Part shown: positions 51,270-63,229 of the stretch, piece after piece
Layout of the letters: every line of letters begins with the position of its first letter
How positions within the stretch are numbered: position 1 is the stretch's first letter
Assembly (NCBI GenBank): GCA_963921425.1
Contig: OY992833.1
Location: forward strand, 23,211,454 to 23,275,453
Direction of reading: 5' to 3'
Source: Dryas octopetala
Taxonomy: Eukaryota > Streptophyta > Magnoliopsida > Rosales > Rosaceae
Length of the DNA: 64,000 bases
The notes under the pieces: generated by a model
Told to the model about the DNA's origin: nothing
Databases searched by the model: none
Seen by the model: only the letters and a program-made list of their open reading frames with translations
Made by a program: the position numbers and the translations under genes

Positions 51270-53735
51270 GAATTATCAACTTAACATGGGCAGTTTTGCT
51301 ATATGTCTCTTATATCTCCCTTTTACATTCCCATAATTTCTGTATCAATCCAAGCCACATAATTCCTGTATCAATCCAACACACACTAACACATGTAAAT
51401 TCCAAACTATCTCTCCATTTTTCAAACCGTGTTTTTATCTAGTTTAGTCGATTGAAATTGTAGTTTCACTGGACAGTTAATACGTTGTATGCCTCCATGT
51501 TATTAAATGTTGTCTATTAGGAAGAAAACATGAAGGCCCTTGGCTGGTGTGTGTGTGGGTGTTATGAATTAATCTCCCTTTTTCTGTGCTTGAATTTACT
51601 CTTTCTGGGAGCTATGAGCTTTCATTTTATTTAGATGCTTCCCAGTCTTGCTTAAGATTCACAGTACGGGCATGTCTCTGCCCCCTGACCAAAAAAGAAA
51701 AGAACTGATTCCAAGCCATGTACCCTGTTTCTTTGTTGGTTGGGTTGATGTTTCAAATTATCAATTGAACCACATTTATAATTTATTTTTTTGATCAAAC
51801 AGGGGCTATGAAATTGAGGTAGCTTTAATGCCACTACGATGTGGAGCCTGGACTCGAAAATACAGCTGGCTGATATTGTAAATGTTGGAGCTGAGTTCCT
51901 CGGAAGTGACTAAGGATTGCCTTTTTCTCAAGGGCGGAACGGCGGAACATAAAAGGGACTGAGAGGGGCCATGGCCCTGCAAACTCTTTTAAAAAATATC
52001 AATTTACTTTGTATACCAATGTGTTGAGCATGTGCCACTTAAACAGTTTGTCTTCTCTTCTAGATTCTTTAAATTGGAATTCTCAGTAAATTAAATCAAA
52101 TACCATCTAACTCTACTGCTTGCTTGGCCCTTGCTACAGCGAATTCTTGGCTCCACTCTTGGAGTGGCCAATGCACATTTTGCATGAATATGTGATTGTG
52201 TTAAATTCAGATTAACGTCAAAATGTCAAATATTTCTTAACAAAAAAGAATAAGTTCCGAGTAAGTGAATTGTGTGTCCACATATGTGAGAAAGTAATAC
52301 AGAGGTGAATCTATTTAAAAATTCATTATTGTAACTAAAGTGTAAGTGTGTAACAATCAGATGTGATTTTAACTTAATTTATATGAACTTAGGCCATGCA
52401 AAAATTTATTCTTCTAATCTAATCAACTAAACTATGTCATATATTCTAAAAAAAAAAAAAATTTATAATTAGGAGACTTAAGATTTATCTTTAAGTTTAT
52501 GATTTTATTATTGATTGTTTTGTAAAAACATAATATTCCGACAATAATTAATAAACTCTAATTGTAGTTATCTAAATAAATACACAACATTCTTGTGAAT
52601 ATGTGTTGGGGTGTAGTGTCACACTGTCACTCAGAATGTGGCATATCATTCATGCTAATATAATGTGCACAAAAACAATTTCATACTATTTGTTTCAATA
52701 CTCAAAATATTTGTCTTAAAATTAATTTTTAGATATTATTGAGATTGTTTGGAAATATTTTGAGATATTGGTGAAAACTAAAAATATTGGAACTCTTATG
52801 TGCTTTCGAGTTTCGACCCCAACCCCAACCCCAACCCTAACCCCAAAAGCCGCCCCAACAGTAGACCATCGCACCCAAAAAAAAAAAAATATTTATTATA
52901 ACTTATCTTTTGAGAAAACTGTCCTATTTGCATTTGAATTTTTAATTTCTCTTGTAAATATCTTCTCTCTTCCTCATTCTCATCTTTATGTTCGATTAGT
53001 CTCAAGGCAGCTTTGGCTGAATTATCAACTTAACATGGGCAGTTTTGCTATATGTAAACATGGGCAGTTTTGCTGTATGTCTATTATATCTCCCTGTTAC
53101 ATTCCCATAATTTCTGTATCAATCCAACACACTCTAACACATGTAAATTTCAAAGTATCTCTCCCTTTTTCAAATCGTGTCTTTATCTAGTTTAGTCGAT
53201 TGAAAATGTAGTTTTACTGGACAGCGTCTTTATCTAGTTTAGTCGATTGAAATTGTAGTTTTACTGGACATCTAATACGGCGATATGCCTCCATGTTGTT
53301 AAATGTCGTCTATTAGGAAGAAAACATGAAGGCCCTTGGCTGGTATGTGTATGTGTGTTATGAGTTAATCTCCCCTTTTCTTCCTCTGAAAAACCCCTTG
53401 TACAATTCATTTTATGTGCTTGGATTTACTCTTTCTAGGAGCTTTGAGCTTCCATTTCATTTCATTCTAAGAGGGGTCATGACTCGTGGCCTGCAAACTC
53501 TTTTAAAAAATATCAATTTACTTTGTATACCAATGTGTTGAACATGTATCACTTAAACATTTTGTCTTCTCTTCTATTCGATTCTCTAAATTTGAATTCT
53601 TAGTAAATTAAATCAAATATCATCTAACTCTATTGGAGGGGCCAATGTACATTTTGCATGAATATGTGATTGTGTTGAATTCAGACTAACGTCAATATGT
53701 CAAATATTTCTTATATAAAAGAATAAGTTCAGATT
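51270..53735. repeat. Duplicated 3' flank of the DnaJ gene
   Basis: Copy 1 (about 51270-52262) and copy 2 (about 53010-53735) share long blocks: GAATTATCAACTTAACATGG, AAACATGAAGGCCCTTGGCT, AATATCAATTTACTTTGTAT and TTTTGCATGAATATGTGATT. Copy 2 lacks some internal sequence and has two small tandem duplications of its own. The 52263-53009 part between them is spacer. No gene is visible. Confidence 0.85.
52817..52850 (+). repeat. Short telomere-like CCCCAA/CCCTAA tract
   Basis: Consecutive CCCCAA units with one CCCTAA, about 34 bp. The plant telomere repeat is CCCTAAA, so this is a degenerate interstitial tract. Confidence 0.6.
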
Positions 53736-53744
53736 AAACAAAGA

Positions 53745-53830
53745 GATTTGAACTTAGGACTATCCTGACAAAAAGGAGATTGGTGTCATTCACTAAACCA
53801 ATTGGTCATTGACCTTTCAATCTTTGAAAT
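53745..53830 (-). mobile_element. tRNA-derived SINE-like fragment
   Basis: On the minus strand a box-A-like TGACCAATTGGTTTAGTG and a box-B-like AAGTTCAAATC stand at tRNA spacing. Confidence 0.5.
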
Positions 53831-53965
53831 AAATAAAGCATAAGCTTGATCTTAGAAGCCTTAAACACCCTAAGGAATCACAACCAGTTTGAATACTTTA
53901 CCAATTACTCAATATTGTGTAAAGAGAATCATTATCACTTGGAATCACAATAAAGGACACTACTT

Positions 53966-54370
53966 AGGTCAACTCTTGGGGTACGCAAGGTCATCCCATT
54001 CTTCAAAATTGTAATTTTGGTAATGCCGGCGCATAATCAGAATTGTTCACTTTTTAGATCACTTATTATAGATCATCTTTGTAAAAAAATCAACTCAATC
54101 GGAAATTGTTTGGTTATATAAATGTTGCTGATTAAATAGAAAAAATCAACAGTTTGGTAAAAAAATCACTCTTTAATTGAAAACTATCAATTTTTTCTAC
54201 TTAATTGACAACAGTTATATAACCAAACGATTTCCGATTGATTTGATTTTTTACAGAAATGATCTTTAATTAGTTATCTAAAAAGTGAACGGTTCCGATC
54301 ATGCACCGGCATTGCCGAAATCAAAATTTGGGGGGATGGGGTGACCTTGGAATACTTATCGGGAGTGACC
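53966..54370. mobile_element. Long-TIR foldback element
   Basis: Inverted arms of about 195 bp cover nearly the whole element: left TTGTTCACTTTTTAGATCAC, TCAACTCAATCGGAAATTGT and TTTGGTTATATAA; the right arm repeats these in reverse complement (for example AACCAAACGATTTCCGATTG). The flanks carry a similar ACAATAAA...ACTACTTA on both sides. The arm words resemble the 350-bp unit of the CACTA. Confidence 0.82.
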
Positions 54371-55990
54371 CAAATATTGTTCCACAATAAACTACTTAAT
54401 GACGCCAACCCCTTTAAAGCATGTCAATTTTTTTTGAATAAATTAGTGTAGGATGCATGACAACCATCCTACTTAACTTCTAGTATATTTATTGTTAAAA
54501 TGTAACAATACGTTAATATTTGTAACTTATAGGTCACTTCACTTATTTAATTTAGTTTCAGTTCATTTTTTTTAGTTCTGTTCATTTTGAATTTTCTTCT
54601 CTCAAATTCTTATAGTTTTTTTGATATATAAAATTTATACTTGTCCAAAGTGTAGTGCAAATATGTATGCAGTCATAGTTTCAGTTTTCTGACACAATTT
54701 TAGTTTGGCGCTTGCTCAAGCAAATTTTTTGTGGGTTGGGATTGTGTTAGTTTCAACTTTTTATTTTGATATTTGTTTTATCTCAACTCGCAATTAAAGA
54801 AGGTGGTACAGTAGGGACACACTTGGTATTTGTTATATTTGTTGTGCTGTGTTTTGTCCTTTCGTTGGCTCACCTATCATGAGCCTTTTAAATGGTTACC
54901 TACAAGTTAAATTTGTATGTTAAAATAATTTTTGTTAAATTTTTAGCTTGTTAATACTTTGAAATTAACGCACACTAAAATAAATATTGGAACTTTTATT
55001 GATGTGTTTGGACCTCAACCCTAAAGTCTTGTCTTCTACCCCATTTCTTCTTCGAAATTATTTTTTGGAGACGCACTAGTATCAATTGCATTTGTTTATG
55101 AATAATAGGTTTTTACCTAATGTTCTTCAAATTCTTTTATCAGACTATGTAGTTGGTGTTGTTGTTTATTGTATTTACAGAAAGTAAACCTATTTCTATC
55201 ATGTCTATGAAATAATACAAATCCAATCCATGAAACTTAAGCATATTTGAGGTCTCGTTGCTTGAACCTATAGTCTCTATCCTCTCATCTCACCCATCTC
55301 ATACAACTTGAGATCGAGCTAATAGTGGAATTTCTGTTGTTTGGTGTATCTCAAAATCTCATATTCATCGCAGAAATAAAAAAAATTACAAAAATATCGC
55401 CTTGCACATGATTCGAATTTCGAACCATAAATTTATACCTGCATATTTTTTAAATCATTGGTTAAAACTAAAAGAGACTAAAGAAGAAGGAGCCTCCACG
55501 TGCAAGCGTGCTTGAAGGATCAAGATTCAAAGACCAAAGTAAGTGACAAGTCGCAAAGAGAAGCTCAGAAAACGACAAAAAGAGAAAAGTTGAAGAGCCA
55601 AAGCGGTAGTAAGCCTCCGTCACCGACATTGGCACCAGTCAGTCAACGACTCCACTACCAATCTACCATCCCAATTCAGATGACCGACAGAGAAATGACA
55701 CTAATGCCCTTAACCAGTCTCAATTACCACAATACCCTTAACTAAAATGCCATTTCTCACCTGTAGTACGTACTCTAATTACAAATCACCCCAACCCCAT
55801 GAAACGAAGTACGTACCGTATAATTATAAATTTATAAAATACAGTCACAATCATAGAAACTCGAATGGCTAGAGATTTCAAATTTTTGGATCGGGGATAT
55901 ACGCGTTTTGCTAAATAAATGAGCTTTAAATTAAGTGAATTCAGAAATTAACAGTGTGACATCGTTGAGTGAGATCGATGTTACCATTTA
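54371..55990. other. AT-rich spacer
   Basis: No gene recognised. The 81-codon frame at 55500-55745 is lysine- and serine-rich, lacks family features and I do not accept it as a gene. Confidence 0.4.
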
Positions 55991-55998
55991 ATTACATG

Positions 55999-56373
55999 TT
56001 ATTCTCCCTCGTCGTCGCCGCCGAAGATCGATATCCGATTGTAGAGAAGAAAGAGAACGAGGAGGAGAACCAAGGCAACGCCGACGGGGGAGCCGCTGAC
56101 CCGGTGGATGGTGTCGGGCTCGCCGGTGGAGAACAGGGAGGAGAGGAAGGAGCCGCGATCGGACGACAGGAATTGAATCGTGAGGAGGAGGAGGATGGGG
56201 AGGAGGAGGAGGCCCACTGGGCTCAGAAGCTCGGAAATGGCCTCGGTTATGGCCTCGCCTTGGTCACCGAGCAAGAACGGGACTACGATCACTAAGACCA
56301 CCACCACCGCCAGTAAGATCGCATGGGGTGCACTTCCGCCGCCCCCTCCGCCGCCTTGTCTTTCTTGATACAT
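55999..56373 (-). CDS. Small hydrophobic membrane protein (plant-specific)
   Basis: Single-exon frame of 124 residues beginning MYQERQGGGGGGGSAPHAIL. Three hydrophobic stretches are visible: about 18-38 (AILLAVVVVLVIVVPFLL), 47-67 (LLSPVGLLLLPILLLLTIQF) and 95-112 (PVGVALVLLLVLFLLYN). They are separated by a conserved-looking STGEPDTIHRVSGSPVG loop, with an acidic tail GGDDEGE. I recall a plant family of uncharacterised transmembrane proteins with this layout; the function is unknown to me. The glycine-coded GGC/CCG tract makes the frame GC-rich relative to its surroundings. Confidence 0.85.
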   Translation of the reverse strand: MYQERQGGGGGGGSAPHAILLAVVVVLVIVVPFLLGDQGEAITEAISELLSPVGLLLLPILLLLTIQFLSSDRGSFLSSLFSTGEPDTIHRVSGSPVGVALVLLLVLFLLYNRISIFGGDDEGE

Positions 56374-56739
56374 TTTGGGTGTGTGATGTGTATCAACAGT
56401 TTTTGTGAAGTGAAGACTACGATCTTTGTGGTGGTGTTTAGTTAAATAGGTGTTTGGGACGCGTTTTCTGCTGACTGCTGAGGGTAGAGAGTTTTTTTTT
56501 TTTTTTTAAAGCATTAATTGGAGGGATGATGATGTAAAAGTCGACTTCGATTTGGATGGGATGTATATTATATGTTTTGATATTTGGGGTGACCCCCAGT
56601 GTTAAAAAAATAAAGAGAGTTTTATATTTGTAGTGCCTAATTTTAAACACCCTACTCACCAAAAAAATTTGTCTAAACCCCCACCCATCTATAAACTCTT
56701 TCAAAACCCCCTAAAACTTATAATCCTAAATTACCCTTC

Positions 56740-56786
56740 TGACGCATGCTGACGCGCGCTGACGCATGCTGACGCATGCTGACGTC
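56740..56786. repeat. GACGCATGCT short tandem repeat
   Basis: Four to five units of TGACGCATGC with one TGACGCGCGC variant. Confidence 0.85.
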
Positions 56787-56879
56787 ACTGTAACTGTATT
56801 TTGGTGAAACTGTTTTTTTTTTTTTTTTTGAATTGAAGTTTTTGCTAAAATTCAATATTTCACTAAAACTAAAATCAAA

Positions 56880-57060
56880 CACTGAAATTGAATTTCATTA
56901 CACTAAAACTGAATTTCAAAAATTCAATTACACTGAAACTGAATTTCAAAAATTCAGTTACACTGAAACTGAATTTCAAGAATTCAATTACACTGAAACT
57001 GAATTTCAGATACACTAAATTGAAGAATTCAGTTATGAATTCACTTACTGAAACTGAATT
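56880..57060. repeat. ~33-bp tandem repeat (ACTGAAACTGAATTTCA)
   Basis: About five units of the pattern TTACACTGAAACTGAATTTC followed by AAAAATTCAA. A related 21-bp AACTGAAACTGTTTC repeat follows at 57395-57450, and similar words continue to 57660. Confidence 0.88.
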
Positions 57061-57855
57061 AAGTGATAAAACAATTACACCTCGACTAAAATGCAATTAC
57101 ACCTTAATTAAAAAACAATTACACCTTTACTAAAACAATTACACTTCACTAAAACAGTTACACCTTTACTGAATTCCGTTTCACTAAAAAGAACACAGCA
57201 ACCTTATCAAAAAAAAAAACCAACAATACAACAAGTCATTGAGATGAGAGGAGTAGCCAACAATACAACGTCGTCCGATCACCTCACACGCGACGAGTAC
57301 ACGACAGTCGCCATTGCCTCGATCTGTTTCTACCTGCAAATTTGATTCATCATATTTCAGAACCATAATTTCATTCAAACTTCATTTAAAACTCATGTTT
57401 CACGAACTGAAACTGTTTCAAGAACTGAAACTGTTTCACGAACTGAAACTGTTTAATCAATAAATTAAGTAAATTTGTATATACTTATAAATCAATTAAA
57501 AAACTCACATTTCTATCCGATTAACATAATTAAGCTAGAACTGAATTTGGGGTGAAACTGAATTTTCAGAAAGTGAAACTAAATTTTCTAGAACTGAAAC
57601 TGAATTTACACAGTTACACTAATTAAGCTAGAAACTGAAACTGAATTTGTTGAATTCAGTTGCACTTTTTAATCGCCGAGGTACCTGTTTAAGACCAGAC
57701 AGTTCAACAAATCAAACAGGGTTCATAAAATTGATCGTTCAACGGCCGAGTCGGGCGGTGACCACCACACACGGTGGCTGCCCAGCCCCAATCAACACAC
57801 AGAAAATTACAGAACTCACCCAAAAATATTCTCGGACCTCGAATTGAGCTTTTAG

Positions 57856-58297
57856 GGTCGGTTGGATGATCGGTGGGCACCACCGTGTTCGTCGCGAGGA
57901 GAGGAAGCTATTGGTGCCAGAGTTAGACCGCGACGCTACCGGAAAATGGAGATCTCCGGCGGAGGCTTCGCTGCTGTTTGGCGTCGTTCCATCGCCGTCG
58001 AGGGTCGGTTGGATGATCGGTGGGCACCACCGTGTTCGTCGCGAGGAGAGGAAGCTATTGGTGCCAGAGTTAGACCGCGACGCTACCGGAAAATGGAGAT
58101 CGCCGGCGGAGGCTTCGCTGCTGTTTGGCGTCGTTCCATCACCGTCGAGCGTCGGTTGGATGATCGGTGGGCACCACCGTGTTCGTCGCGAGGAGAGGAA
58201 GCTATTGGTGCCAGAGTTAGACCGCGACGCTACCGAAAAATGGAGATCGCCGACAGAGGAGCTTGGATCGCCGACAGAGGAAGCTATTGCTGTTGTT
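57856..58297. repeat. 147-bp GC-rich tandem repeat, three copies
   Basis: GGTCGGTTGGATGATCGG recurs near 57856, 58003 and 58150, a spacing of exactly 147 bp (49 codons), and the copies are almost identical. Because 147 is a multiple of three and the unit lacks stops in several frames, long frames open on both strands (minus 57739-58350, 203 codons; plus 57862-58356, 164 codons). The minus frame repeats FLSSRRTRWCPPIIQPTLDG. I recognise no family and cannot tell which strand, if any, is coding. Confidence 0.93.
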
Positions 58298-58565
58298 GGG
58301 TTTCGTGGAAAGTGAAGGGCAAGGGAAGGAAGCGGGTACCAAAAAAACATAATTAAAATTTTATAAAAATTAAAAGTAAATAAAAGGGGTAAAACTGGAA
58401 AATTAAAAGATAGGGAGTCAAACTTAGCTGGATATTAGTTGACTAGGGGGTTTAGGAAAATATTAAGTGTAAGATTGGGTGTTATGGGAGAGGTAGATTT
58501 TGGGTGGAGGTTATGAAAGATTTTTTCTCTAAGTAGGGGGTTTATAATTATTTACATTTATATTT

Positions 58566-59930
58566 GTGCGTTTGCTGGAGGCCTGGAGCAATCAAAATTC
58601 AAAAGGAGTGGTGCTTTTCTGTTTGTCTTTTATTAGAAAAATAAAAAAAGAAGAGAGGAAATTTACTAAAGAGAGCCGGCCAAGGGCTTTCCATGAGTGT
58701 GCTTCTACTAAATTTTATTTTTAAATGTTAAGAGGACTTTGGGTCTGCATTCTTAAGATCTAGTGCCGCATAAATTGATAATTAAAAGTTGAAAAAATAG
58801 TTGGTCTATATAGTATTATTGTTATATAGTTCTAGTTACGTGTATATGTATGAAAAATGCAAATTATTTATACCACATTTTTAATAAAACTAAAGTTCAC
58901 GTATGCAAATGAAGCTCACTTAAATTTCTAACATGATATTAAAAATTTGATACATTTAAAATTATTCCAAAAGAAATGCATTTCTTTCAATTATTTGAAG
59001 GGAGATTTTTTTAGGCTTTATGTGGCCTAAAATTCACAGCACAAATAATTGCATTTTGACTTTAGTTGGCCAAGTGCTATTTAGCTCATTCTAATAATTT
59101 TTTTTTTTTGTAACTTATAATATTCTGTATTAACTTTCACATATCAGATTAATTTTTTTAGCGTGTCAAAGATAAGTAATCCACGCTGAACTTAAGAGAT
59201 TCACAATAAATTTTACTTTTCTTGTTGTCTGGCACCAAGAATCAAGACTCGAACTCGGTGCCTGAATTCAGCACTATTCTTTCAATCTTAAGCAAGAAAC
59301 AAACAAATAACTTTTCATCAAAAGCAATTAAAAAAAAAAAACAAGTAACAATATGTACATGCGTTCAAAGATTAAAGTTTAAACTAAAGGATTGCATTTC
59401 CAAAGATAGAATTATCTGGTGGTGTGTAACTTGTAATATGATTTAAATTAAACTTTTGAATTAGTCCTAGTTTAAATGGGGATAACATTAGTCAGAGATT
59501 ATATCTGACTAATGAGCATATATTATGTTGTTTAAATGTGAAAGGGAATCTGACAGACTGCCACCACAATAAATGTGAAAATAGTGTTTACATTTACGGC
59601 TAGCCGTGTGTGGAATATTGAACTTATTAACGCGTCGCGCAGAAGGCATGAACAGTTGTGGACGTATCATCTTATATGACAATGCCTCTTTATTTACGAG
59701 TCTACGAGGACCCTTGCTGCAAAGGTCTCAAAAAGATCTACTGGATTTTCAGGCCCAGATGGGAAATAGCCCAAGTATAACATAAAAATGGCCTTATGAA
59801 ACTTAAAATTGGGCCCATAATACTTGCTGTGCATTGCCTTTGCTCAGTTAAGATCATGTTGGCCTCAAAACAAGCAAGAACGTACAGAAGAGAAGTAGAG
59901 GACCATATATATATATGGCCAGTTCTATTT
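58566..59930. other. AT-rich spacer
   Basis: No gene or element that I can support. Confidence 0.35.
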
Positions 59931-60313
59931 CGACCACCTTAAATTGCTGAGTTGACCACTCTATTTCACAATTCTAACTTTACCCTTAAAACAAAAAATT
60001 TCAATTTTGTTCGTCGGGTCATTCGACAGTTATCTACCGAAATATTTATGGTTATTTGACAGTTATCTGCTGAACATTGGTGGATTATTCGGTGAATAAC
60101 CACCGAATGGAAATGAAAAAGGCGAATAACAGTTATCTGTCGAAATATTTGTATTTATTCGACACTTATCTGCCGAACATTGGTGGATGTTTCGGTAAAC
60201 GACCACCGAATGGATTTGAGTGATTTCATCATGCTTTTGCAATAAAGGGTAAAATAGGAAAAAAATTAAAAACAATATATTAGAGTGGTCAACTCAGCAA
60301 CTAAAGGTGGTCT
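59931..60313. mobile_element. Foldback MITE with internal duplication
   Basis: Ends: CGACCACCTTAAATTGCTGA then GTTGACCACTCTA on the left, reverse-complemented on the right as AGACCACCTTTAGTTGCTGA and GTTGACCACTCTA. The interior has two tandem copies of a ~115-bp unit (ACAGTTATCTGC..GAACATTGGTGGAT, ACCACCGAATGGA). Confidence 0.8.
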
Positions 60314-60920
60314 GCATAGCCTCACTTTATATATATATATATATATGTCATATGTCATATATTGATAATTGATTAAGCACCCACCATGACCACACATGTA
60401 TTGTAATTTGTATATGATATGTTTATAAGATCATCATCAGCAGCTATATATTTAGTTCAGGAAGCCCCTCAAAAGTCGAAATTAACAAGAAGCAGAGTTG
60501 TGACGGGGATCATTTTGAATTAATATCCACACAGTGACAGACACACACTTGCTATCAAGATCCAAACAAGGCCTTAGGCACATGCCCTCTCACATGTCCC
60601 ACAATGGTTCCAAACTTCCAATCATTCCTGGAAGCCTTGGAATTAATGAAACTGATCGAAATTAACAACATGTGCTACCGTTGACCAAAAAAAAAACAAC
60701 ATGTGCTACCACTTACCAGTTACCAGTACCCCATGCATGGATGATCCAAGCACACAGTGGGATCATTGGCACATGGAAAAACCTTTAGCCTGGTTATGTA
60801 TAATTGAGCATGGAGGCTTAAGACACAGAGATTTTGATTAAATTAGCACAATGTGACTGTTCGTGTGGGTCCACATTGTAAATAATAGAGAGTATTGCCG
60901 TCAATTGTAATTTGTTTTTA
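60314..60920. other. Spacer
   Basis: An (AT)n tract at about 60330-60345, otherwise unremarkable. No gene. Confidence 0.35.
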
Positions 60921-61043
60921 TCTTATGTACAGTAATTAGGTTTGTTGCCTTGTATAAATATCTCTTATGTACAGTAATTAGGTTTGTTGCCTTGTATAAA
61001 TATCTCTTATGTACAGTAATTAGGTTTGTCGCCTTGTAATTAG
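60921..61043. repeat. 42-bp tandem repeat, ~2.9 copies
   Basis: TCTTATGTACAGTAATTAGG recurs at 60921, 60963 and 61005. Confidence 0.95.
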
Positions 61044-63219
61044 ACATAATGAAATATAAAAAAATATTTTCCCAAAAACTGAAATCCCTTTGTGGGCTCT
61101 CTGTAGCTTTCTTTCCTCTCAAACAGGCCCTTGACATGACCTTGGTTAATCTCATTTGAGACTGAAAAAGTGAAAATGGACTTGGGTGGCAAAGCAATGG
61201 GCCCATCTCCCAACCGACTTTTTCTTGTGGGCCATGGTAAACACAGAGGATTCTGTCATTCTAATATGATTATAGTCCAGTCAAGGTCCAACAAATAAAA
61301 GGTAGAGCCCATCCCAGATTCCCAGCCTGGCTAACATCCCTATATTTTTGTAAAAAGATGGATGCCATTATACTATGAATGGAGTAGTGACATGCCTATA
61401 TGTTGTTTCTTCTCTATAGATAAATTAAAGTTGGAATGCATTGCATGTGATTCTGGATCGTTCAACGTTGAAACACCTACACACTTTTTAGGAACTAAAA
61501 TTTTGTGCCCGTGACAGACAATGGTCCAATCAATCTGTACTAGGGGCCTCCCCTAGATATCAATCTTGATTCTTCACCATTTTATTAATCAGATTCATAT
61601 TTTATCCAGAGGAAAATAAATCATGGTCTTCATTTTTAGTCCAGTATTTGGCTGACACATGACAAATTAAATCTTCATTATCTTTGTTTAGGATCTAATT
61701 CATGCTACTCACATTCATATATAAGTTTGTAGGTGATGCACCAAACACACAGATTATTCAAAGTTTCTATATATATAATACTATTTGTACTGTCACATTT
61801 TTTAATCTAATCACATCTCTTACAAATGTGAGAGCCACGTGTCTATAACGTTTATCCGGATTCTTTGCTAATCCATTGTGTACTAAATCATCGATCAAAC
61901 TATGTTATTTTGCCTCCTTTATATTAATTTTTTTAGACAAATGGTTTAACTTTGTTTTTTTAACTAGAGGCCTAGAGGGTTTGAGTTTATTCTTTTTCAA
62001 TCCCCCTTCCAATCGTCTCTCTCAGCCGGCCGTTGTCAATTTTTTGGAAACCATATATATTTTCTCTGCCGCAGCAATCTCAAACTATCTTATAGTTTCT
62101 AGAGAAAAAAATCAGGTGAGAAAATAACAACTCAACATCAATATTCCCATCATTTCATTAATACACGTCAAGTTCAAACCATTCATGTAATTTTCTTTGA
62201 CTTTGTTGCGCTTCTCTGCCGGAGCTAGCCGTAACAATCTCAAATTATCTGCTATTCATGTATTTTCTTTGGTTTTGTTGCTAGTTGTTCTTTTTTACTC
62301 ATTATCAAACCAGATGAGATGAAGGGCTTAGAATGGAAGTGCACAGAAGTGCCAAAGCATGATCGCTCCAAGTTGATCTGGTGGGGTTTCTCAACAGGAA
62401 GATCAAAAAAAGACCAAAAATGTATTGGTGAAGGTTAATTAAGGACATGGTCATCCATTTTCTTTTGACCAAAAAAACAATTGACATTAGTTAAAAAAAA
62501 AAAGGTTAAACCCATTTGTCTTAAAAAAGAGTTAATGTAAAAGAGGCAAAACGACCTAGTTTTAATGATTAGCATGAGATTAGTATATAATGAATTAACA
62601 GAGGATCCGGATGCTTTATTAATCATATATCTTCGAATCTTTGTGAGAGATACAATTCATGCATGTAGCATTACTCTGTCACTTTTTATTTGTTCTTCTA
62701 GTTCTACTATCACTGATTCATAGTTGGGGCTCTGAAGCTGCTTTGAGTCCTATCCCTTTCGTGACAGCTTGCATGCTACCATCACTGGCCTTCATCACAC
62801 AAAACAAAATAAAATAAGATGAAATATTTGGTCATAACCCACATAGTAGGCGACATGCATCTCGAACATGGTTGCCACGCATGCAGTTGCATGTTAATTT
62901 AACAACTCACAAACTTCTGTGGGTTTTTAATTTGCATATTTATATATATACACGCAAATTTAGTAATTTACCCTTCTACAGCTTCAAAATTTCCAAGATT
63001 AACGGTCTAAAACAATCTTAAATTAATATCCAAGTCGATCTGTAGCATTACAGAAAATCTAGTACACTGGTAAATGAATAAGTTTGTTAATAACTTAATC
63101 AGATGGTCCAGCTCTTTGGCCAAAAAACAAAAAAGATGGTCCAGCTCATATGACGTGGCCTGTTCTGTCTTCTGGCAGGTCAAACCATGCTATCACAAAG
63201 TACCAATACTCCCATCTTC
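61044..63219. other. Spacer with one possible terminal exon
   Basis: Mostly AT-rich. A diverged direct repeat (TTCATGTAATTTTCTTTGAC / TTCATGTATTTTCTTTGGTT, CTCTGCCG..GCAATCTCAAA words) lies at 62070-62285. On the minus strand about 62728-62795 reads ASDGSMQAVTKGIGLKAASE then PQL and a stop, after an AG acceptor-like site; it might be the last exon of a gene lying to the right. Confidence 0.3.
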
Positions 63220-63229
63220 CAAAACTAAG

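Larger units (their letters stand above)
56600..58565. mobile_element. Pack-MULE-like element with internal tandem arrays
   Basis: The borders are weakly inverted and CCCCCTA/TAGGGGG-rich (56640-56735 and 58430-58560, for example AAACCCCCACCCATC against GGGTGGAGGTT). The AT-rich interior carries short tandem repeats and a sharply GC-rich centre (57855-58310). Such a GC-rich core between inverted ends resembles a transduplicated gene fragment. Boundaries are approximate and no target duplication was found. Confidence 0.5.

Noticed and set aside
55500-55745. 81-codon plus-strand frame
   Set aside because: Lys/Ser/Gln-rich, no recognisable motif, no splice or promoter context.
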